A DNA stretch of 64,000 bases from assembly GCF_003259435.1 (NCBI RefSeq), contig NZ_QLMA01000004.1, positions 496,001 to 560,000 of the forward strand. The letters run 5' to 3'. The translations under genes were made by a program, and so were the position numbers. Numbering within the stretch: the first letter of the stretch is position 1; every line of letters begins with the position of its first letter. Under the pieces are notes generated by a model. It was not told where the DNA came from. It saw only the letters and a list, made by a program, of their open reading frames with translations, and searched no databases. Shown piece by piece: positions 1 through 9,013 of this stretch. This DNA comes from Chitinophaga dinghuensis (GTDB lineage: Bacteria; Bacteroidota; Bacteroidia; Chitinophagales; Chitinophagaceae).

Positions 1-117
1 TGTCCGTTTTAGCTTTTTTTATTGTACTTTCATTTTAGATAGATGATAACTATAATGTGACCCTGAGAATACGCATAATGTATTTCTTTATCTTATAATC
101 CTATTTAAATTGTTTGT

Positions 118-273
118 ATGAAAAGCCTGAGCTTAAATCACGTTGAACGTAATTCCGAAATCAATCAGTACGAAGTCGTAACAGACAAAATGGAAATATT
201 ATTCCGGGCAGTATTTGTCTTTCTGATCTTTTGCGCCCTGATATCCATCTGTTTCCTGTCCATTTATTATTGA
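118..273 (+). CDS. 51-aa single-pass membrane miniprotein, hypothetical
   Basis: An ATG reading frame of 51 codons plus TGA. The first 24 residues are polar (starting MKSLSLNHVERNSEINQYEV). The last 25 or so are strongly hydrophobic (from about residue 26, FRAVFVFLIFCALISICFLS) and the protein ends in two tyrosines, so a C-terminal tail-anchored or single-span inner-membrane protein is the natural reading. A strong hairpin terminator follows about 40 bp after the stop, which supports a real transcription unit. I recognise no family. The main alternative is a chance frame. Confidence 0.5.
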   Translation: MKSLSLNHVERNSEINQYEVVTDKMEILFRAVFVFLIFCALISICFLSIYY

Positions 274-312
274 TATACGTCTCCGAGCAATAAACATATA
301 CAATTCATCAAA

Positions 313-350
313 AGCAAAAGCCCTCCATATGGAGGGCTTTTGCTTTTTTC
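313..350 (+). terminator. Rho-independent terminator after the 51-aa ORF
   Basis: A perfect inverted repeat with arms at 314-326 and 331-343, a 4-nt loop (ATAT), and a run of six T after the 3' arm. It closes the transcription unit of the small ORF at 118-273. Confidence 0.85.
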
Positions 351-463
351 TGCAATGAAAAAGACTTAACAGCTTTTGGACCATTGCAAAATGGATTTTT
401 TTATTGAAACCCTTTACAGGATTGGATTCTAGTGGCCTGAAATAAATGAATAACGGCTAGTGT

Positions 464-507
464 TGTTCATTTTGTTCATTCCTGGCGTTTTCAGCCTGTT
501 CATTTTG
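464..507 (+). repeat. Three direct copies of TGTTCATT
   Basis: TGTTCATTTTG occurs at 464-474 and 497-507, with a third overlapping copy, TGTTCATT, at 473-480. The last copy overlaps the -33 element of the predicted promoter at 504-534. The placement suggests binding sites for a regulator of that promoter. The TGTTCA core is also the core, on the minus strand, of the array at 28088-28232. Confidence 0.5.
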
Positions 508-534
508 TGATCAGCATTTGTCCTTTTACTTTTG
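504..534 (+). promoter_or_regulatory. Bacteroidota-type promoter with no obvious sense gene
   Basis: TTTG at 504-507, a 19-bp spacer and TACTTTTG at 527-534 match the Bacteroidota consensus TTTG-N19-21-TAnnTTTG. Transcription would start near 541. The only thing downstream on this strand is the GH31 gene in antisense orientation, from 594. No start codon followed by a credible frame was found. The stretch 351-593 otherwise holds only the TGTTCATT repeats. Confidence 0.45.
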
Positions 535-593
535 CGCAACTAAAGTTGGCATAGGTTAGGACAAAGCACGCCAGATATCTATCTAAGGTGCCT

Positions 594-2987
594 TTATTTT
601 ATAATAATTTCCTCTACGCCTTTCTCCGTAACAAATTCCAGTACTTTCGTTTCCGGGTGTAACGTGAATGAGCTGATGGCCTGGCCATCTCCCAAAATCA
701 GTTCCGGCGTAAACGGCAATCCATGGACCTTCACACGTACACGCGTATACGATGTTTCATAGTTCACATAGTATTGCTTTTTGAGCCAGAATTGCTTTGG
801 AGTGGACTGTTGTTTATAGCGGATAATGTTATACTGACCGTTTTTATAACCATAATGGTCGCCGGCATCTTCATACAGCGTGCTTTTGGTGATGCTGTCG
901 CTATACCAGGCCTCCAGGATGATTTCTTCCAGTTGATGTTCGCCGGTATATTGCATCACCGGATAGAACGGAATAACGGCGCCGGCTTTTACAAACAGTG
1001 GCATTTCATCCAGCGGCGTAGGCACGGTTACATGCTGGCCCCCCGTGTAGGTCTCGTCATTCCAATAGCTGTACCAGGTACCTTTAGGCAGATACACCTC
1101 TTTCTCCTTCATGCCGGCTTCATTCACGTAGCTGATCAGTAATGAATCGCCAAACATGAATTCGTGTGTGCAATCATGGGTTTCTTCCTCATGTTGGGCC
1201 ACAAACGCCAGTGGGCGAATCATGGGCGTACCATTTTGTGCATATTGCCAGAAAGTAGTATAGAAATAAGGGAGCAGCTGGTAGCGCAGGGAGATGAATT
1301 TTTTCACGACCGCTTCATATTCTTCTCCAAAGCTCCAGGGTTCCTGGTTAAAGCCTGTTTCATTGCTGGCGCTGTGGGTACGCATCAGCGGATGGAAAGA
1401 CGCCAGCTGGATCCAACGGGTATATAACTCTCCGTCGGGCTCTCCGATGAAGCCTCCAATATCGCTGCCCGTAAAAGAAATACCGGATACAGATAAGCGC
1501 TGGCACTGTACTGCGGCCAGCCAAAGGTGTTCCCAGCTGGAAACATTATCACCTGTCCATACGGAAGACCAGCGCTGAGCGCCAGAATAGCAAGAACGGG
1601 TAATCACAAACGGACGGTGCGGCATCAGGTACCGTTTAAGTCCGGCTGCAGTGGATTTACTCATCAGATGGCCGTATACATTATGCGCTTTACGGTGACT
1701 CACCTCTTCGCCATCATAGTCGTGGCGCACGTCTTCAGGGAAACTACCCATTTCGAATACGGCGGGTTCGTTCATATCATTCCAGACGCCCCGGACGCCT
1801 GTTTCAGCAAGGCCTTTGAAGAGTCCTGCCCACCAATCGCGCACTTCCGGATTCGTAAAATCAGGGAAAACGCATTTTCCCGGCCATACATCTCCTTCCA
1901 TCAAAGCGCCATCGGCACGTTTACAGAAGTAATTATTTTTAATGCCTTCCTGGTAGATATTGTAATCCTGGTCTACTTTAATGCCCGGATCAATAATCAC
2001 CACCACTTTAAAGCCTTCCGCAGCCAGATCTTTGATCATGGCTACGGGGTCTGGGAAGTATTCATTATTCCAGGTGAAGCAACGGAATCCGTCCATATAA
2101 TCGATGTCCAGGTAGATAACATCGCAGGGAATCTGGCGTTGCCGGAATTCTGCGGCGATATCGCGGACTTTCTTTTCCGGATAGTAGCTCCAGCGACATT
2201 GGTGGTATCCTAAAGTCCAGATAGGAGGGAGTTCCGGCGTACCGGTAATGCGGGTATATTGTTCGGCCACTTCCATCAGGTCCGGGCCGTAGATAAAGTA
2301 ATAATTCATTTCGCCGCCTCTTGCCCAGAAGCTGCATACATTATCTCTTTCTTTTCCGAAATCGAAGATGGTACGGAAGGTATTATCGAAGAAGATGCCG
2401 TACCCGATACCTTCGTGCAGACCGTAGTAAAATGGAATATTGCGGTACAGCGGGTCCGTGTCTTTCTGAAATCCATAAGCATCTGTACCATAATTCTCCA
2501 ATCGTTTACCCCGAAGGTTCAGATCGGTGGGTTTATCGCCCAGGCCGTAGAAGACTTCCCCTTCCTGGATCAGCTTACTACAGTAAACAATTTTTCCGCC
2601 TTTTTGCAGGTAATGTTGCCAGTGAAAGCCCATTTCATCTTCATTGATAACTTTCCCGGTGAGGTCGGTAATGGTAACGCGCAGATTATCTCTGGCAATC
2701 AGCACTTTGATACAGTTGGTATAAATCTCAAAATTTTCCTCCCATTCTTTGATGCCAAATGCGATTGGAAATTCCTCCAGGGTATCGCTGGTAGCGTAGG
2801 AGAAATCGCGTTGGAAAGTGCCGTCGGAGGCGTATCTGAAGCGAATGATCTTATCAGAAATCACCCTTACTTCCAGGATGGTTTCTGAAGTATAGAATGA
2901 AAAGTAGTTGCCTTCTTTTTTCCATGACCGGATTGTATCCGGGTAGTGTTTCGCAGAATATTTGCTGGATGAGGTTTCGACTTGCAT
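594..2987 (-). CDS. GH31 family alpha-glucosidase/alpha-xylosidase-type glycoside hydrolase
   Basis: A 797-residue glycoside hydrolase family 31 protein that should cleave terminal alpha-linked glucose or xylose from oligosaccharides. The layout is an N-terminal beta-sandwich (about 15-240), a (beta/alpha)8 barrel (about 250-590) and C-terminal beta domains of the DUF5110 kind. The nucleophile is D404 in the signature WNDMNEP, and the acid/base is D480 in WTGDN. The length is normal for the family. No signal peptide is seen, so a cytoplasmic location is likely unless it is exported another way. It stands alone: the next gene upstream is on the same strand but about 240 bp away. The substrate cannot be told from sequence. 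Alpha-glucosidase is the default and alpha-xylosidase the main alternative. Confidence 0.9.
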   Translation of the reverse strand: MQVETSSSKYSAKHYPDTIRSWKKEGNYFSFYTSETILEVRVISDKIIRFRYASDGTFQRDFSYATSDTLEEFPIAFGIKEWEENFEIYTNCIKVLIARDNLRVTITDLTGKVINEDEMGFHWQHYLQKGGKIVYCSKLIQEGEVFYGLGDKPTDLNLRGKRLENYGTDAYGFQKDTDPLYRNIPFYYGLHEGIGYGIFFDNTFRTIFDFGKERDNVCSFWARGGEMNYYFIYGPDLMEVAEQYTRITGTPELPPIWTLGYHQCRWSYYPEKKVRDIAAEFRQRQIPCDVIYLDIDYMDGFRCFTWNNEYFPDPVAMIKDLAAEGFKVVVIIDPGIKVDQDYNIYQEGIKNNYFCKRADGALMEGDVWPGKCVFPDFTNPEVRDWWAGLFKGLAETGVRGVWNDMNEPAVFEMGSFPEDVRHDYDGEEVSHRKAHNVYGHLMSKSTAAGLKRYLMPHRPFVITRSCYSGAQRWSSVWTGDNVSSWEHLWLAAVQCQRLSVSGISFTGSDIGGFIGEPDGELYTRWIQLASFHPLMRTHSASNETGFNQEPWSFGEEYEAVVKKFISLRYQLLPYFYTTFWQYAQNGTPMIRPLAFVAQHEEETHDCTHEFMFGDSLLISYVNEAGMKEKEVYLPKGTWYSYWNDETYTGGQHVTVPTPLDEMPLFVKAGAVIPFYPVMQYTGEHQLEEIILEAWYSDSITKSTLYEDAGDHYGYKNGQYNIIRYKQQSTPKQFWLKKQYYVNYETSYTRVRVKVHGLPFTPELILGDGQAISSFTLHPETKVLEFVTEKGVEEIIIK

Positions 2988-3227
2988 AATCTCTGTTTCA
3001 GTGAGCCGGGCAATGCCCGGGGGTAAATTATAAAAAAATCAGGGAATTCTCCATTTCTGCGTTGGAGATGTATATCATTACGTTTACGATGAAAAATATC
3101 CTGTTGGCAAAAAAGTATAAAAAATGAGCAAATATCTTACTAACTTAACTGCATCAAATGTACTTTTTGCTTTAACCTATTCCAGCGGTGCGCCTTTCCA
3201 GGAGCACCTTTTTGATTAACGGACGAT

Positions 3228-4298
3228 TCATTTTCCCGTTGCTTTCTCCACTACTGCGATTTGTTTTCCTGCCAGGTATACTTTTTTTCCTTTGCGTGCT
3301 TTTGCAGCGGTATGATAACCAGTGGAAATCTCTTTCCAGGATTGTCCGCCATCGGTAGAAATAGCGGTTCCGCTGGTGCCAGTGCACAGCAGGGTACGGT
3401 TATCGATCCAGGCGGCGGCAGACTTATATCCCAAAGGGGGCGTGGTTGGGGCTGTCCAGGTTTTACCGCCATCGCGGGTGAGGAAACAGTTTTTCTCCGT
3501 CAGTTGATCGTTCATATAATCGCCACCTACAATGATCCCGTTGTATTGATCGCGGAAGGCTACAGAAAATGCGCCAGTGCTGCTTTGTCCTTGTATTAAC
3601 GGTAACGGGTATACGCTCCAGCGATTATCTGTTACAGCCTGATGCAGGGTGCTGTTGCGGATGAATAATCTGGATACTTTACCGCCGGTGACGAAGAGCG
3701 CTTTTCCGGAAGGCATGGCTACCAGACTGCTGTTGCTTGCGGCGAAGATGGCTTCTCCTTCGCTGGCAACAGGTAGGGAGGACGTAGGGTCCATGGTCCA
3801 GGATCTGCCTCCGTTGCCGGTCCGGAGAATCGTGAACCGGGCCACGCCGGCGCTGTCTTTCATTGGATCGCCAATGGCGATACCTTGCTGATCGTTGAAG
3901 AATATTAATCCGTCAAAGAAGATATCTTTTGCGCCATTAATATAGACATTGCCCCAGTGTTGGCCGCCATCGAGGGTGAGATAGATAAGGGCGGGAGATG
4001 CGATACTCACGACTACCGCCTTCATACTGTCGAAGGCGTGGATGGAGCGGAAATCGCAGGAGTCGGCTACATGGAACCACTGCCAGTCTTTTCCGCCATT
4101 GGTAGTACGGCCCACCATTCCACCGGTACCGGAAGCCCAAACTACATTGTCATCTACCGCTTGTAGTCCGCGGATACTCTTGACCGGAGGCTTCTCGCAA
4201 AGGATTTTTACATTATATTGCTGTTGTGCCTTCCCAGCGAAAGAGAGGAGCAATAGTAATGGTAACAGGAGTAGATTTTGGGAAGTAAGGAGCAGCAT
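3228..4298 (-). CDS. Secreted YCF48/BNR-type beta-propeller protein
   Basis: About 356 residues from the preferred start. An upstream ATG at 4358 would add 20 residues, but starting at 4298 puts a classic signal peptide (a leucine-rich core ending AGKAQ) at the N-terminus. The mature protein has repeated Asp-box-like blades: TNGGKDW, LDGGQHW, GNGGRSW, RDGGKTW and TDGGQSW, spaced 50-80 residues apart. These are typical of YCF48/sialidase-like propellers, called photosystem II stability factor-like or oxidoreductase-like in annotations. No sialidase catalytic residues are evident, so a binding or scaffold role is likely. It is divergent from the sensor kinase at 4489, with about 190 bp between them. 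Confidence 0.8.
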   Translation of the reverse strand: MLLLTSQNLLLLPLLLLLSFAGKAQQQYNVKILCEKPPVKSIRGLQAVDDNVVWASGTGGMVGRTTNGGKDWQWFHVADSCDFRSIHAFDSMKAVVVSIASPALIYLTLDGGQHWGNVYINGAKDIFFDGLIFFNDQQGIAIGDPMKDSAGVARFTILRTGNGGRSWTMDPTSSLPVASEGEAIFAASNSSLVAMPSGKALFVTGGKVSRLFIRNSTLHQAVTDNRWSVYPLPLIQGQSSTGAFSVAFRDQYNGIIVGGDYMNDQLTEKNCFLTRDGGKTWTAPTTPPLGYKSAAAWIDNRTLLCTGTSGTAISTDGGQSWKEISTGYHTAAKARKGKKVYLAGKQIAVVEKATGK

Positions 4299-4434
4299 AA
4301 TGCGCCACTGTAAAGCATTAGGGAGATGGCGGGAACCATCAGGTCTGAAATATGACATAAGTTATAATATTTATTTCCAATCTGTTAAGCAGGAAGAAAA
4401 TTACAAAATTGCTATAAAGTGTGGAGCAGATTTA

Positions 4435-4442
4435 TATATTTG
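4435..4442 (+). promoter_or_regulatory. Predicted -7 element for the sensor kinase gene
   Basis: TATATTTG is an exact TAnnTTTG match, about 46 bp before the GTG start at 4489. The best -33 candidate (TTG at 4409-4411) is 23 bp upstream, slightly long for this consensus. Confidence 0.4.
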
Positions 4443-4488
4443 CATTAGCACCATAACCTGCTTAACTGTCATTAACACTAAAACCATC

Positions 4489-7400
4489 GTGCACTTACCG
4501 CGTAAATTGAAAATACTCTTCCTGATCTGCCTATGCCTATTACCGGTGAGTTTATTGCGCGCCCAGGAAAAGCCGTATATATTCGATAGTTACAGTGTCA
4601 ACGAGGGACTGTCACAGAGTTCCGTATATGATATTGCCCAGGACGACCAGGGATTTATGTGGTTTGCCACCAGGGACGGTATCAACCGATTTGATGGGTA
4701 CATATTCAATGAATATAGATATAAGCCTACTGTTCAAATTAAGCCTGAAGATGGGAGAGGAGAACTCGTGCCTCGTACTATCAATGGGAACAGGGCCGTC
4801 ATCAACCGATTTGATTTAAGTGGCTACAAGGGATATTCTTTTTTCAAGGACAGCCGTAATCGATTGTTGCTGACGCATAATAATGGCGTTTGTATCTATG
4901 ATAAATATAGTAATCGTTTTCGGGAGGTATTTCCGGATACCTTAAAAGCCAATATCAATACGGCTGAACGGGATGCGGCGTTTAAATTCCGGGTGCTGGG
5001 AGAGGATACTGCCAGTCACAGTTACTGGATCTGGCGTCCGATGAAAGGTATTTATGTAGTGGACCGGGATTCTTTCCGTACCAAGCGTATTATAGCCTAT
5101 CCGCGACAGTTTCAGCAGGCTGGTATTGTACCTTCTGTAGCCTATAAAGACGGCGATCTGATCTGGATGAATTACCAGCCAGGTGAGATGCTGGCATTGA
5201 ATATCCGGAATCTCCAGTTGCAGATATTCTGTTTGCCCGGGGTGGGAGCTCATCCGGTGATGAGGAGTCTGAATAAGGATTCCCTGATCATTGTAAGCGC
5301 CGGACATATTACTATTTTCAACAAGAAGCGCAATAAGTTCAGCGATCTGCCATTTGATGTACGTAATGAGCGGGGAGAGGCTTTTGTGCCGAAGGTAGTA
5401 GAGCTGGATCATGACGGTAATGCCTGGGTGGGCGGTAATGATGGCGTATTGATATACAGTATTGCAAGAAATGAGATTATCAGGCATATTGTTAGTTTCA
5501 ATACGTTTGAGACACATTCTTTCAACGATGTTATATTCCTTTACCGGGATGCATCAGATAATATGTGGGTAGGCACGGATGGAGACGGCATCAAAAAATA
5601 TTCCCCGCATAAAAAGGTATTTAATCTTTACAGGTCGCCTTACATCACGCATAATATGTGTATGTCCGTGTACAAGCACGACGACGGTAAACTATATGTA
5701 GGATTGCTTCGGGATGGACTGAATGTATATGAAGAAGGTGGGCGTTTTCTGGAGCGGATATCGAATGAAACATATCCGGGTAAGTTTCCGGGAAATGATT
5801 TAGCCGCTATTTGCCGGGAGGATTATGAGCATATCTGGCTCAGCTTTACCGGTATGCATATTGGGTTATTCAATGTAATCAACCGCAATTTTACGGATCT
5901 CACGAAATATGTGAAACAGCTGGGCTTGCCGGATGATCCGGTAAGACTACCCTTCCTTTTCAAGCGGCAGAATGGCGAAGTGTACTTTAATTATGGCCAT
6001 TATCTGTTGATGTTCACGCAGGAGGGAGGCCGTTATAAAGTGAGTATGGTGCATGATTTCGGAGATGAGCTGCTCACGGCCTATTATGAAGACATGATGG
6101 GGAATGAGTACGTTGGTACAAGGTCTGCGGTGTTTGTACGTCATACGGGAAGCAGTAGGTGGAATAAAGTGATGTTGCCGGAAGGTACCATGGTGAAGTC
6201 GATCACCAAAAACTCTCACAAACAGGCCCTGGTAGCGGGCACCAAAGGGATATTTGTACTAAATGAGCAGGATCAGATTATTCAGCATTTCAATAGTTAT
6301 GATAATCCTAAACTGATCAATGATTATATCTACGGCGTGTTGCTGGATGACAAGGATAAAGTATGGGTCAGTCATAACAAAGGTTTGTCGCAGATCAATA
6401 TGGTGACGAATGAGATCACCTCTTTTAATCATGAAGACGGACTGCAGTCGAATGAATTCAATACCGGCGCATTTTACAAATCTGTGGACGGAGAGTTATT
6501 CTTTGGCGGTATCCGTGGGGTGAATGGCTTTTACCCTAAAAATTTCCGGAACAATCCTTATTATCCGAAAGTCGTGATACGGAGGATGGAGGTATTGGAC
6601 AAGCCGTATGAATCGGATACGGTTGTATCCTTGCTGAAGAAGGTTGAACTGCCTTATAATCAGAATACTATTGCCATAGAGTTTGTGCCGCTGGAGTATA
6701 CTAATCCGCCGAAGAACAAGGTGCAGTATAAGTTGGAGGGAGCGGATGAAGACTGGGTAGATGGAGGGACATTCCGAATGGCGCGTTATACTAATTTACA
6801 TCCGGGAAAGTATACGTTTAAGGTACGGGCATCCAACAATGATGATATTTGGAATGCAACGCCGACGACGTTAGAGATATTGATCCGCATACCATTCTGG
6901 CAGTCTTTATGGTTTAGATTTTTATTACTGTTATTATTGCTGGGAATTGCGTATTATTTTTCTACCTTGTATCTTGACTATAAGATTCGTCATGAGAAGC
7001 TGAAGTTGGAGAAGGAGCAGGCGGTAGACCAGGAGCGTGCGCGTATCAGTAGTGATATGCATGATGACCTCGGTTCCGGGCTGTCTACTATCCGCTTGTT
7101 GAGTGAGATTGCAAAACGGAAAATACAGGATACGACGCAGACGCGTGAGATTGAGCGTATATCAGAAACGGCTGGAGAGATGGTCGATAAAATGAGTGAA
7201 ATCATCTGGGCGATGAACTCGTCTAATGATTCGCTGGCTAATCTGATCGCTTACATGCGTAGTTTTGCGGCAGATTTCCTGGAGCATGCACATATAACGC
7301 ATCAGTTTTACATTCCGGATGCGATACCGAATATTAAGCTGAGCGGAGGAACCAGAAGAAACATTTACCTGGCAGTCAAGGAGTCGCTGCACAATGTGGT

Positions 7401-7623
7401 CAAACACGCGAAGGCCACGGAGGTGATCATCGAAATTAAGATGAACAACAGGAATATGACCATCATGATCAAGGATAATGGTAAGGGATTTGATCAGGAG
7501 AAGGTAAGGCTTTTCGGTAACGGACTAAAGAATATACAGAAGAGAGCGATGGCTGTAGGGGGAAATGCAGAGATTACGTCCAACAATGGGACGATAGTTT
7601 TTCTCGATATCCCACTAAATTGA
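4489..7623 (+). CDS. Two-component sensor histidine kinase with propeller and Y_Y_Y sensor
   Basis: A 1044-residue membrane sensor kinase. I chose the GTG at 4489 because it begins a signal peptide (LPRKLKILFLICLCLLPV, ending RAQ). The same frame is open further upstream but is there antisense to the divergent propeller gene. A periplasmic two-component-regulator propeller follows (blades such as GFMWFATRDGINRFDG, NMWVGTDGDGIKKY and KVWVSHNKGLSQI), then a Y_Y_Y domain near 720-800 and one membrane helix at about 808-829. The HisKA_3 dimerisation helix carries the phospho-accepting H858 in HDDLGSGLS. The HATPase has its N-box at about 965 (ESLHNVVKHA) and G1 box DNGKGFD at 996. It lacks the fused AraC output of hybrid sensors and pairs with the regulator just downstream. 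The ligand is unknown; relatives often sense glycans. Confidence 0.9.
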   Translation: MHLPRKLKILFLICLCLLPVSLLRAQEKPYIFDSYSVNEGLSQSSVYDIAQDDQGFMWFATRDGINRFDGYIFNEYRYKPTVQIKPEDGRGELVPRTINGNRAVINRFDLSGYKGYSFFKDSRNRLLLTHNNGVCIYDKYSNRFREVFPDTLKANINTAERDAAFKFRVLGEDTASHSYWIWRPMKGIYVVDRDSFRTKRIIAYPRQFQQAGIVPSVAYKDGDLIWMNYQPGEMLALNIRNLQLQIFCLPGVGAHPVMRSLNKDSLIIVSAGHITIFNKKRNKFSDLPFDVRNERGEAFVPKVVELDHDGNAWVGGNDGVLIYSIARNEIIRHIVSFNTFETHSFNDVIFLYRDASDNMWVGTDGDGIKKYSPHKKVFNLYRSPYITHNMCMSVYKHDDGKLYVGLLRDGLNVYEEGGRFLERISNETYPGKFPGNDLAAICREDYEHIWLSFTGMHIGLFNVINRNFTDLTKYVKQLGLPDDPVRLPFLFKRQNGEVYFNYGHYLLMFTQEGGRYKVSMVHDFGDELLTAYYEDMMGNEYVGTRSAVFVRHTGSSRWNKVMLPEGTMVKSITKNSHKQALVAGTKGIFVLNEQDQIIQHFNSYDNPKLINDYIYGVLLDDKDKVWVSHNKGLSQINMVTNEITSFNHEDGLQSNEFNTGAFYKSVDGELFFGGIRGVNGFYPKNFRNNPYYPKVVIRRMEVLDKPYESDTVVSLLKKVELPYNQNTIAIEFVPLEYTNPPKNKVQYKLEGADEDWVDGGTFRMARYTNLHPGKYTFKVRASNNDDIWNATPTTLEILIRIPFWQSLWFRFLLLLLLLGIAYYFSTLYLDYKIRHEKLKLEKEQAVDQERARISSDMHDDLGSGLSTIRLLSEIAKRKIQDTTQTREIERISETAGEMVDKMSEIIWAMNSSNDSLANLIAYMRSFAADFLEHAHITHQFYIPDAIPNIKLSGGTRRNIYLAVKESLHNVVKHAKATEVIIEIKMNNRNMTIMIKDNGKGFDQEKVRLFGNGLKNIQKRAMAVGGNAEITSNNGTIVFLDIPLN

Positions 7624-7705
7624 CATACATTTGTTGCAAGTAACATTTAAGTGTTAGAATTACTAAAACATGACGGTATACTCAAAGAAGAAGTCCCAGG
7701 ATAAC

Positions 7706-8338
7706 ATGGACATTATCTCTATTGCAATAGTAGAGGACAACCATGATATTCGCACGGCTATGGAATTGCTGATTAATGGTTCTGACGGATATGCCTGTGT
7801 TGGCACTTTCAATAATGCAGAAACCGCACTGGAACAAATCCCTCAATTATTGCCAAATGTGGTGTTGATGGATTTCAACCTGCCGGGTGGCATGAATGGT
7901 ATTGAATGTATTGCACGGCTGAAGGCAGAGTATCAGGACATGCAGTTTATGATGCTGACGGTTTATGAGGATGATGACAAGATTTTCAATGCACTGGAGG
8001 CAGGCGCCAGTGGTTACATTCTGAAGAAAACCTCTCCTGGTGAGTTACTGGAAGCTATCCGTGATTTACATGAAGGAGGAAGTCCTATGAGTTCGCAGAT
8101 TGCGAGAAGGGTAGTAGCCTTTTTCCAGAAACAGGCGAAGCCAAATCCCGCGTTGGAAGCGTTGACCACTCGTGAAAAGGAAATCCTGGATCAGTTATCC
8201 AAAGGATTTTTGTATAAAGAGATTGCCAGCAATCTGTTTATCAGTATCGAAACGGTGCGCAGACACGTACATAATATCTATGAAAAACTCCATGTACGCA
8301 GCAGAACTGATGCTGTGAACAAATACTATAACAGGTAA
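7706..8338 (+). CDS. NarL/LuxR-family response regulator
   Basis: A DNA-binding response regulator, the evident partner of the kinase 80 bp upstream. The receiver domain (1-120) has the acidic pair in VEDN and the phospho-acceptor D56 in LMDFNLPG. The C-terminal LuxR helix-turn-helix runs from about 148 (LTTREKEILDQLSKG to ETVRRHVHNIYEKL). The ATG at 7706 is preferred because it puts the phospho-Asp at the usual position 56 and has AGG a few bases upstream. An in-frame ATG at 7670 would add 12 polar residues. A terminator follows at 8361. Confidence 0.9.
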   Translation: MDIISIAIVEDNHDIRTAMELLINGSDGYACVGTFNNAETALEQIPQLLPNVVLMDFNLPGGMNGIECIARLKAEYQDMQFMMLTVYEDDDKIFNALEAGASGYILKKTSPGELLEAIRDLHEGGSPMSSQIARRVVAFFQKQAKPNPALEALTTREKEILDQLSKGFLYKEIASNLFISIETVRRHVHNIYEKLHVRSRTDAVNKYYNR

Positions 8339-8360
8339 TTTTTCCAGATAAAATGAATTT

Positions 8361-8400
8361 AAAAGAGGCTGTTCAACAATGATGGACAGCCTCTTTTTTT
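8361..8400. terminator. Hairpin terminator, probably bidirectional
   Basis: AGAGGCTGT and ACAGCCTCT pair around a 12-nt loop, with seven or more T on the plus side and an A run before the 5' arm. It ends the regulator transcript and could also end the small minus-strand ORF at 8426. Confidence 0.75.
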
Positions 8401-8425
8401 GTAATACGGATGCCTGGAAATGAAA

Positions 8426-8518
8426 TCAGCTCTTCACATATCGGCGGATCAGGTGTGCGAGCAGTACCATCGCTGCAATCAACAGACAGGCACATTTGAA
8501 AAGTAGACCAGTTTTCAT
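8426..8518 (-). CDS. 30-aa single-span membrane miniprotein
   Basis: ATG frame of 30 codons plus TGA. It begins MKTGLLFK, continues as a hydrophobic stretch (CACLLIAAMVLLAHLI) and ends in a basic tail (RRYVKS). The inside-positive pattern fits a single membrane helix. It resembles the neighbouring 49-aa ORF: both start MKT, contain CL-I-AA and end the helix with RY-[VI]-[KR]. It is probably transcribed with that ORF and stopped by the hairpin at 8361. No known family is recognised. Confidence 0.45.
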   Translation of the reverse strand: MKTGLLFKCACLLIAAMVLLAHLIRRYVKS

Positions 8519-8631
8519 AGGATCGGGGGATGAATGGTGAAACATTATCAACCAGAGCCATGCTGAAAATCATTGGATCATAAATCGTAGGAGAGCCGGT
8601 TAAGCGGAAAAAAAATTTAACAGTACGTTAT

Positions 8632-8781
8632 TTAGCGCATCATCTGCCAGGAATCAAATTTCCGGATCAGTCGGAGGAACTTGTTTCCTACATTGTTTTC
8701 CTGTTCTTTACGAATGTAGCGGGAAGCAACATAAGCGGCAGCAATGAGGCATACGGAGATGATCAGACATAATGTTTTCAT
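8632..8781 (-). CDS. 49-aa single-span membrane miniprotein
   Basis: ATG frame of 49 codons plus TAA. The N-terminus MKTLCLIISVCLIAAAYVAS is one hydrophobic helix, followed by a basic, amphipathic tail (SRYIRKEQ, FLRLIRKFDSW). A second ATG three codons upstream (MHP) is possible. It lies 113 bp upstream of the 30-aa ORF on the same strand and looks like a paralogue of it. Function unknown. Confidence 0.5.
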   Translation of the reverse strand: MKTLCLIISVCLIAAAYVASRYIRKEQENNVGNKFLRLIRKFDSWQMMR

Positions 8782-8891
8782 AGGGTGCATAGGTTAGGAT
8801 TTCTGTAAATATGGTGTCTTACGTAAATATAGTAATAAAAATAATATAATCCGGTTATATGGAGGTATTTTTTTATTTATCTATCTTATAC

Positions 8892-8922
8892 TTGGGTTGA
8901 TTCACTGAATCCATTATTTTTG
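8892..8922 (+). promoter_or_regulatory. Promoter of the topoisomerase IV operon
   Basis: TTG at 8892-8894, a 20-bp spacer and TATTTTTG at 8915-8922 fit the Bacteroidota promoter. The predicted start near 8929 leaves a leader of about 85 nt before parE. Confidence 0.55.
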
Positions 8923-9013
8923 CCTGTAATCCCATTTTGCTAAAAGATTTAGTAGAGCAGTTGGGTGGAATTGACAAAAAACAGCATAAGTATATAGGAA
9001 ACTTTAATATATT

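Noticed and set aside
1527..2213. A 228-codon frame on the plus strand
   Set aside because: Antisense to the catalytic core of the GH31 gene, which has all its motifs on the other strand.
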